Part shown: positions 4,203 through 7,628 of the stretch, one piece after another
How positions within the stretch are numbered: position 1 is the first letter of the stretch
Layout of the letters: every line of letters begins with the position of its first letter
From: Gemmatimonas phototrophica
Lineage (GTDB): Bacteria > Gemmatimonadota > Gemmatimonadetes > Longimicrobiales > Gaopeijiaceae
Length of the DNA stretch: 7,628 bases
Reading direction: 5' to 3'
Assembly: GCA_945876015.1 (NCBI GenBank)
Contig: CAMCNM010000090.1
Coordinates: forward strand, 1-7,628
The notes under the pieces: generated by a model
Seen by the model: the letters and a program-made list of their open reading frames with translations, nothing else
What the model was told of the DNA's origin: nothing
Databases searched by the model: none
Program-made: the position numbers and the translations under genes

Positions 4203-7200
4203 TCAGGCCGCGGTACCACGGGCCTTTTCCAGAGCGTCCTCGAGCTTCACACCAACGATGGTCGACACGCCCGGCTCCTCCATGGTGACACCATAGATCC
4301 AATCCGCCGCCTCGATCGTGCGAGGATTGTGCGTGATCACCACAAACTGCGTCTCCTTCTTGAACTCGTTGAGCAGCCGGATGAAGCGGCCGATGTTGTT
4401 CTCGTCGAGTGGAGCGTCCACCTCGTCCAGAACGCAGAACGGGCTCGGCTTCACCAGATAGATCGCGAACAGCAGCGACAGCGCCGTCAGCGCACGCTCT
4501 CCACCAGAGAGCAGATCAATCCGCTGGGTCTTCTTCCCGTGCGGCGAGGCGTGGATCTCCACCGGGGCCTCGAGGGGGTCTTCGCCCTCGGCGAGCCAGA
4601 TGTCCGCCTCGCCTCCCTCGAACAGGCGCCCGTGCACGATGTGGAAGTTCTCGCGGATCCGCTCGAAGATCGTGGTGAAGAGCTCGGTCGCGGTCTCGTT
4701 GATGTGCCGGATCGCGGACCGCAGGTCGTTCCGCGCGTTCACCAGGTCGTCGCGCTGCACGGAGAGGAACTCGAACCGCTTGCTCTCCTCCTCGTGCTCC
4801 TCGACGGCCAGCATGTTGACCGGTCCGATCCGCTCGAGCGCGATGACGATCTCGCGCAGCTCCTCCTGGAGCATCTCGCCATCCTCGGCGATCGGGTTGG
4901 CTTCGGCGATCAACCGCTCGAGCGACTTGCCCCACTCCCCTTCCAGCCGGTCGCGGATACGGTCCACGCGCGCCGAGACTTCCTGCCGCTCGAGCTCGAG
5001 CCCGTGCAGGCGATCCGATGTCTCGCGCTCCAGCTGCCGGGCGTTGCGCGCGCGCTTCTCGGCCGCATCGAGGGACTCGGCGATCTCGGTGACCGCCTCG
5101 TCGCGCAACCGAAGGTCGGCCATCGCGGAGTCGCGCTCGCGGAACAGCCCTTCGGTAGCCTGAGCGCCCTCGGCGCGCAGGCGAGCGACCCGCTCGAGCT
5201 CGTCCTGAAGGGTGCGCTCCTCGCGGTCCAACGCCTCGATCCGCTCGAGCGCCGAGGCCCGCGCCGCGGTCGCCGCCTCGAGACGCTCCTTGAGACGAGA
5301 GAGCTCGCCGTCCAGCCGGGTCTCCTCGACCGCCAGCCGCGACTCCTCCGCGCGCGCCTCCTCCCACTCCTCCTGCACGGTCTCGAGGCCGCGCCGCGTC
5401 TCCGCGCGGCTCTCGCGCAGCTCGCGCTCCTCAGCGTCCAGGGCCTGCCGGTCCTCGCGCGCCAGCGCGGCGCGCTCCTCGGCGCGGGTCCGCGCCGCGC
5501 GCGTTCCCTCGAGCTGGCGGGCGAGCTCGTCCCGGTGGCGATCCATGCGCGCCTTGCGGTCCACCTGCGCGGCGATTTCCGCATCGGCCCTGCGCAGCTC
5601 GTCCTCGGCCTCACGCAGCGCGGCGCGCGCGCGGTCCAGCCCCTCTTCAGAAGCGCGCGCGGCGGCGAGCGCGGACTCGCGCGTCTGCCGGACCTGCTCG
5701 GCTTCCTGTCGTGCCGCTTCCGCCGATCCGGTCAGCTCGCGCAGCCGCTCGCGCCGCTCGAGCACGCCCGAGGCGCCCGACGGGTTGCCCAGGCGAACGA
5801 CCCCGCGGGCATCCCGCGCCGCGCCGGAACGGGTGAGGCGCGGCCCTTCCCCGCCCATCAGCGAATCGTCGTCCACCAGATCCACGTCGCCCAGCAGCGC
5901 GCGCACCCAGGGCGCGCCCGCACCGGTCGGCTCGAGGGCGGTGAGCAGCGTGCTGGTGCCACCGAAGGGCACGCGGTCCAGGGGGAGGAGGAGAAGTCCG
6001 CCTCCCTCACCCCACTCGGAGTCGAACCAGCGGCGCATGCGCTCCGCCACTTCGATGTCTCGCACGACGAGCGCGCGAGCGAGGGGTCCGAGATAGGCTT
6101 CGACCGCCGCGGCGAGGCCGTCGGGGGCGCGGATGAAGTCCACCAGCACGCCGAGCACACCGTCCTGCGAATGCGCGAGCGCGGCACGCACCACCGGCTC
6201 AACACCCTCGCGGTCGCGCTCCATCGCCTCGAGCGCACTGCGCTGTGCTTCGAGCCCGGAGGCGCGATCGGACGCGACCAGCTCGTTGGCGCGCGCCTCC
6301 TCACCGGCCACCCGCGCGGCTTCGACCGCCTGCCGCGCGACGTCCACGCGCTTCCCAGCGACCTCGACGCGACCGGCGAGCACCTGGAGGCGATCGGCGA
6401 AGAGGTCGCCTTGTCCCTCTAGGTCGGTCAGCTGGTGTGCGGCCTCCTCGAGCTCCGCGCTCAGCCGCTCGATGCGGCGGGCGAGCTCGGCGGCCTGGGC
6501 GTCCGCGCCCTCGGCGTCGCCCTCGAGCTGCGCGCCCTTCCGGGCGACGTCCCGCTCGCGCACCTCGACCGATTCGAGCGCCTCGCGCGCCTTGGCTAGA
6601 CGGCGACGGACGTCCTCGGCCCGCTGCCGGTGCTCAAACAGGGTGTTACGCACAGTGCCGAGCGTGGTGTCAAGCCGCGCTGCATCCTCCCCCAGGGTGA
6701 CGCTTTCGCCCGCCAGCCGCTCGGCCCGCTCGCGCGCCTGGTTCCGCTCCTCGCCGAGCACGTTGAGCCGCCGCTCGGCGTAGTTAGCGCGCTCGTCGGC
6801 GACGGCGAGGTCACGCTCCCAGGTCACGAGGCGCGAGCGTACGTCCTCCAGCTGGGCGGCGACCGCACTGCGCGCACGCTCGGCGTCGAGCTGTCGAATG
6901 CGCAGCTCCTCGAACTGTGCCTCGGCGGTCCGCACCTCGGCGATCCGACCCTGCTCGGACTGCGCGCCGCTCTGGAGCTCCTTCTCGACCTCCGAGAGCC
7001 GGCTGCCCAGCGTCTCGAGCTGTCCCTTCACGACCGCGACCTCGACGTCGAGCCGCCGCGCGCGCAGCTCGAGATAGCGCTCCGCCTTCCCCTTCTGGCG
7101 AGCCAGCGAGCGGACCTTGGTCTGCACCTCAGAGATGACGTCCTCGAGGCGCTGAAGATCCATCTCGGCGCGCTCCAGGCGGCGCTGCGCCGCCTTTCGG

Positions 7201-7628
7201 CGGTCCTTGTACTTTCCGATCCCGGCTGCTTCCTCGAACAGCCCACGACGCTCCTCGGCGCGATCCGAGAGGATCGCGTCGATCATCTTGTTTTCGATGA
7301 CGTTGTAGGCGTTCGCCCCGAGCCCGGTGTCACGGCAGAGGTCGGCGACGTCCTTGAGGCGGCAGACCGCGCGGTTGATCGAGTAGTCGCTGCCGCCGTC
7401 GCGATAGACGATGCGGCCGACCTCGACCTCCTCGAACGGCACGGGCAGGAGCCCGTCCTCGTTCGAGAGCATCATGTGCACCGAGCCGCGATTCACCGGG
7501 CGGCGGTTCACCGATCCCTGGAAGATCGCCTCTTCCATCTTGGCGCCGCGGATCGCGGTCGGCCGCTGCTCGCCGAGCACCCAGCGGATCGCGTCGCTGA
7601 TGTTGGACTTCCCGCACCCGTTCGGACC
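4203..7628 (-). CDS. smc: Chromosome segregation/condensation ATPase SMC, N-terminus cut by window edge
   Basis: Core of the bacterial SMC-ScpAB condensin, which extrudes and organises DNA loops. 1141 residues are in the window. The frame is open to the right edge and its first visible codons encode Walker A, GPNGCGKSN, so about 30 N-terminal residues are missing and the intact protein would be near 1170, normal for bacterial SMC. Order in window numbering: N-terminal head half (1-150, with LFEEAAGIGKYKDRR at about 130-145); a long Glu/Arg/Leu-rich coiled coil; a hinge at about 477-613 (nt 5790-6200, GVLGVLVDFIRAP to the basic/Gly-rich GVVRLGNPSG); a returning coiled coil; and the C-terminal head half. 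The latter carries signature LSGGE (1040-1044), Walker B FCVLDEVDAPLDE (catalytic E1069) and H-loop VITHN (H1101). All ATPase motifs are intact. The gene converges on the propeller gene. The long frames antisense to it are by-products of high GC. Confidence 0.97.
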   Translation of the reverse strand, partial: GPNGCGKSNISDAIRWVLGEQRPTAIRGAKMEEAIFQGSVNRRPVNRGSVHMMLSNEDGLLPVPFEEVEVGRIVYRDGGSDYSINRAVCRLKDVADLCRDTGLGANAYNVIENKMIDAILSDRAEERRGLFEEAAGIGKYKDRRKAAQRRLERAEMDLQRLEDVISEVQTKVRSLARQKGKAERYLELRARRLDVEVAVVKGQLETLGSRLSEVEKELQSGAQSEQGRIAEVRTAEAQFEELRIRQLDAERARSAVAAQLEDVRSRLVTWERDLAVADERANYAERRLNVLGEERNQARERAERLAGESVTLGEDAARLDTTLGTVRNTLFEHRQRAEDVRRRLAKAREALESVEVRERDVARKGAQLEGDAEGADAQAAELARRIERLSAELEEAAHQLTDLEGQGDLFADRLQVLAGRVEVAGKRVDVARQAVEAARVAGEEARANELVASDRASGLEAQRSALEAMERDREGVEPVVRAALAHSQDGVLGVLVDFIRAPDGLAAAVEAYLGPLARALVVRDIEVAERMRRWFDSEWGEGGGLLLLPLDRVPFGGTSTLLTALEPTGAGAPWVRALLGDVDLVDDDSLMGGEGPRLTRSGAARDARGVVRLGNPSGASGVLERRERLRELTGSAEAARQEAEQVRQTRESALAAARASEEGLDRARAALREAEDELRRADAEIAAQVDRKARMDRHRDELARQLEGTRAARTRAEERAALAREDRQALDAEERELRESRAETRRGLETVQEEWEEARAEESRLAVEETRLDGELSRLKERLEAATAARASALERIEALDREERTLQDELERVARLRAEGAQATEGLFRERDSAMADLRLRDEAVTEIAESLDAAEKRARNARQLERETSDRLHGLELERQEVSARVDRIRDRLEGEWGKSLERLIAEANPIAEDGEMLQEELREIVIALERIGPVNMLAVEEHEEESKRFEFLSVQRDDLVNARNDLRSAIRHINETATELFTTIFERIRENFHIVHGRLFEGGEADIWLAEGEDPLEAPVEIHASPHGKKTQRIDLLSGGERALTALSLLFAIYLVKPSPFCVLDEVDAPLDENNIGRFIRLLNEFKKETQFVVITHNPRTIEAADWIYGVTMEEPGVSTIVGVKLEDALEKARGTAA

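Noticed and set aside
4329..6422. A 697-codon open frame on the plus strand, antisense to smc.
   Set aside because: It lies wholly inside smc, whose motifs are unambiguous. Its composition (Leu/Arg/Glu/Gln-rich, no domain) is what the complement of a high-GC coiled-coil gene gives.
5212..6783. Ser/Arg-rich open frames antisense to smc (for example 5212-6096 and 6133-6783).
   Set aside because: Low-complexity S/R/A composition in the complementary frames of the coiled coil, with no start signals and no recognisable domain.

Overview
The window is high-GC bacterial chromosome with six protein-gene loci, one RNA gene and two short intergenic regions. The gene set (DnaX, YbaB/EbfC, YraN, SMC, SRP RNA) is bacterial housekeeping. 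The DnaX and SMC head sequences, and the cytochrome c plus Vgb-type propeller protein, resemble what I recall from Gemmatimonadota and similar soil lineages. That placement rests on recall only, and my confidence in it is low.

Layout. (1) 1-2260, minus strand: a transcription unit that starts at a well-formed sigma70-type promoter (2232-2260). It contains a 95-nt small bacterial signal recognition particle RNA (2131-2225), a strong terminator-like hairpin with a T tract (2068-2122), dnaX (2048-324, GTG start) and ybaB/ebfC (from 292, running off the left edge). The SRP RNA-dnaX-ybaB order is a familiar bacterial cluster, usually followed by recR, which would lie outside the window. (2) 2321-2675, plus strand, divergent: a YraN-family nuclease-fold gene whose two halves lie in different frames. 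(3) 2791-3933, plus strand: a secreted protein with a signal peptide, a CxxCH cytochrome c domain and a Vgb-like beta-propeller. Its last 26 or so residues are cut off by a 2-nt frameshift, and the coding remnant continues to 4013. (4) 4014-4202: a short region between convergent genes, with an uninterrupted purine tract and a nested inverted repeat. (5) 4203-7628, minus strand: smc, complete at its C-terminus. The right edge of the window falls exactly at the Walker A motif, so about 30 N-terminal residues are missing.

How the genes relate: dnaX (clamp loader), ybaB (nucleoid-associated protein) and smc (chromosome organisation) all act on chromosomal DNA, and the SRP RNA serves co-translational membrane targeting. 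The cytochrome-propeller gene is unrelated to them and is probably periplasmic.

The most notable items are: the SRP RNA, whose protein-contacting symmetric loop is canonical but whose apical GGAA-type tetraloop is replaced by CCGCA; the reuse of that same 8-mer (CCGCAGGC) as the 5' arm of the terminator directly ahead of dnaX; two independent frame breaks in adjacent plus-strand genes between intact neighbours; and a structured element of about 100 nt between the convergent genes. I do not see a mobile element, CRISPR array, tRNA, rRNA or defence system.
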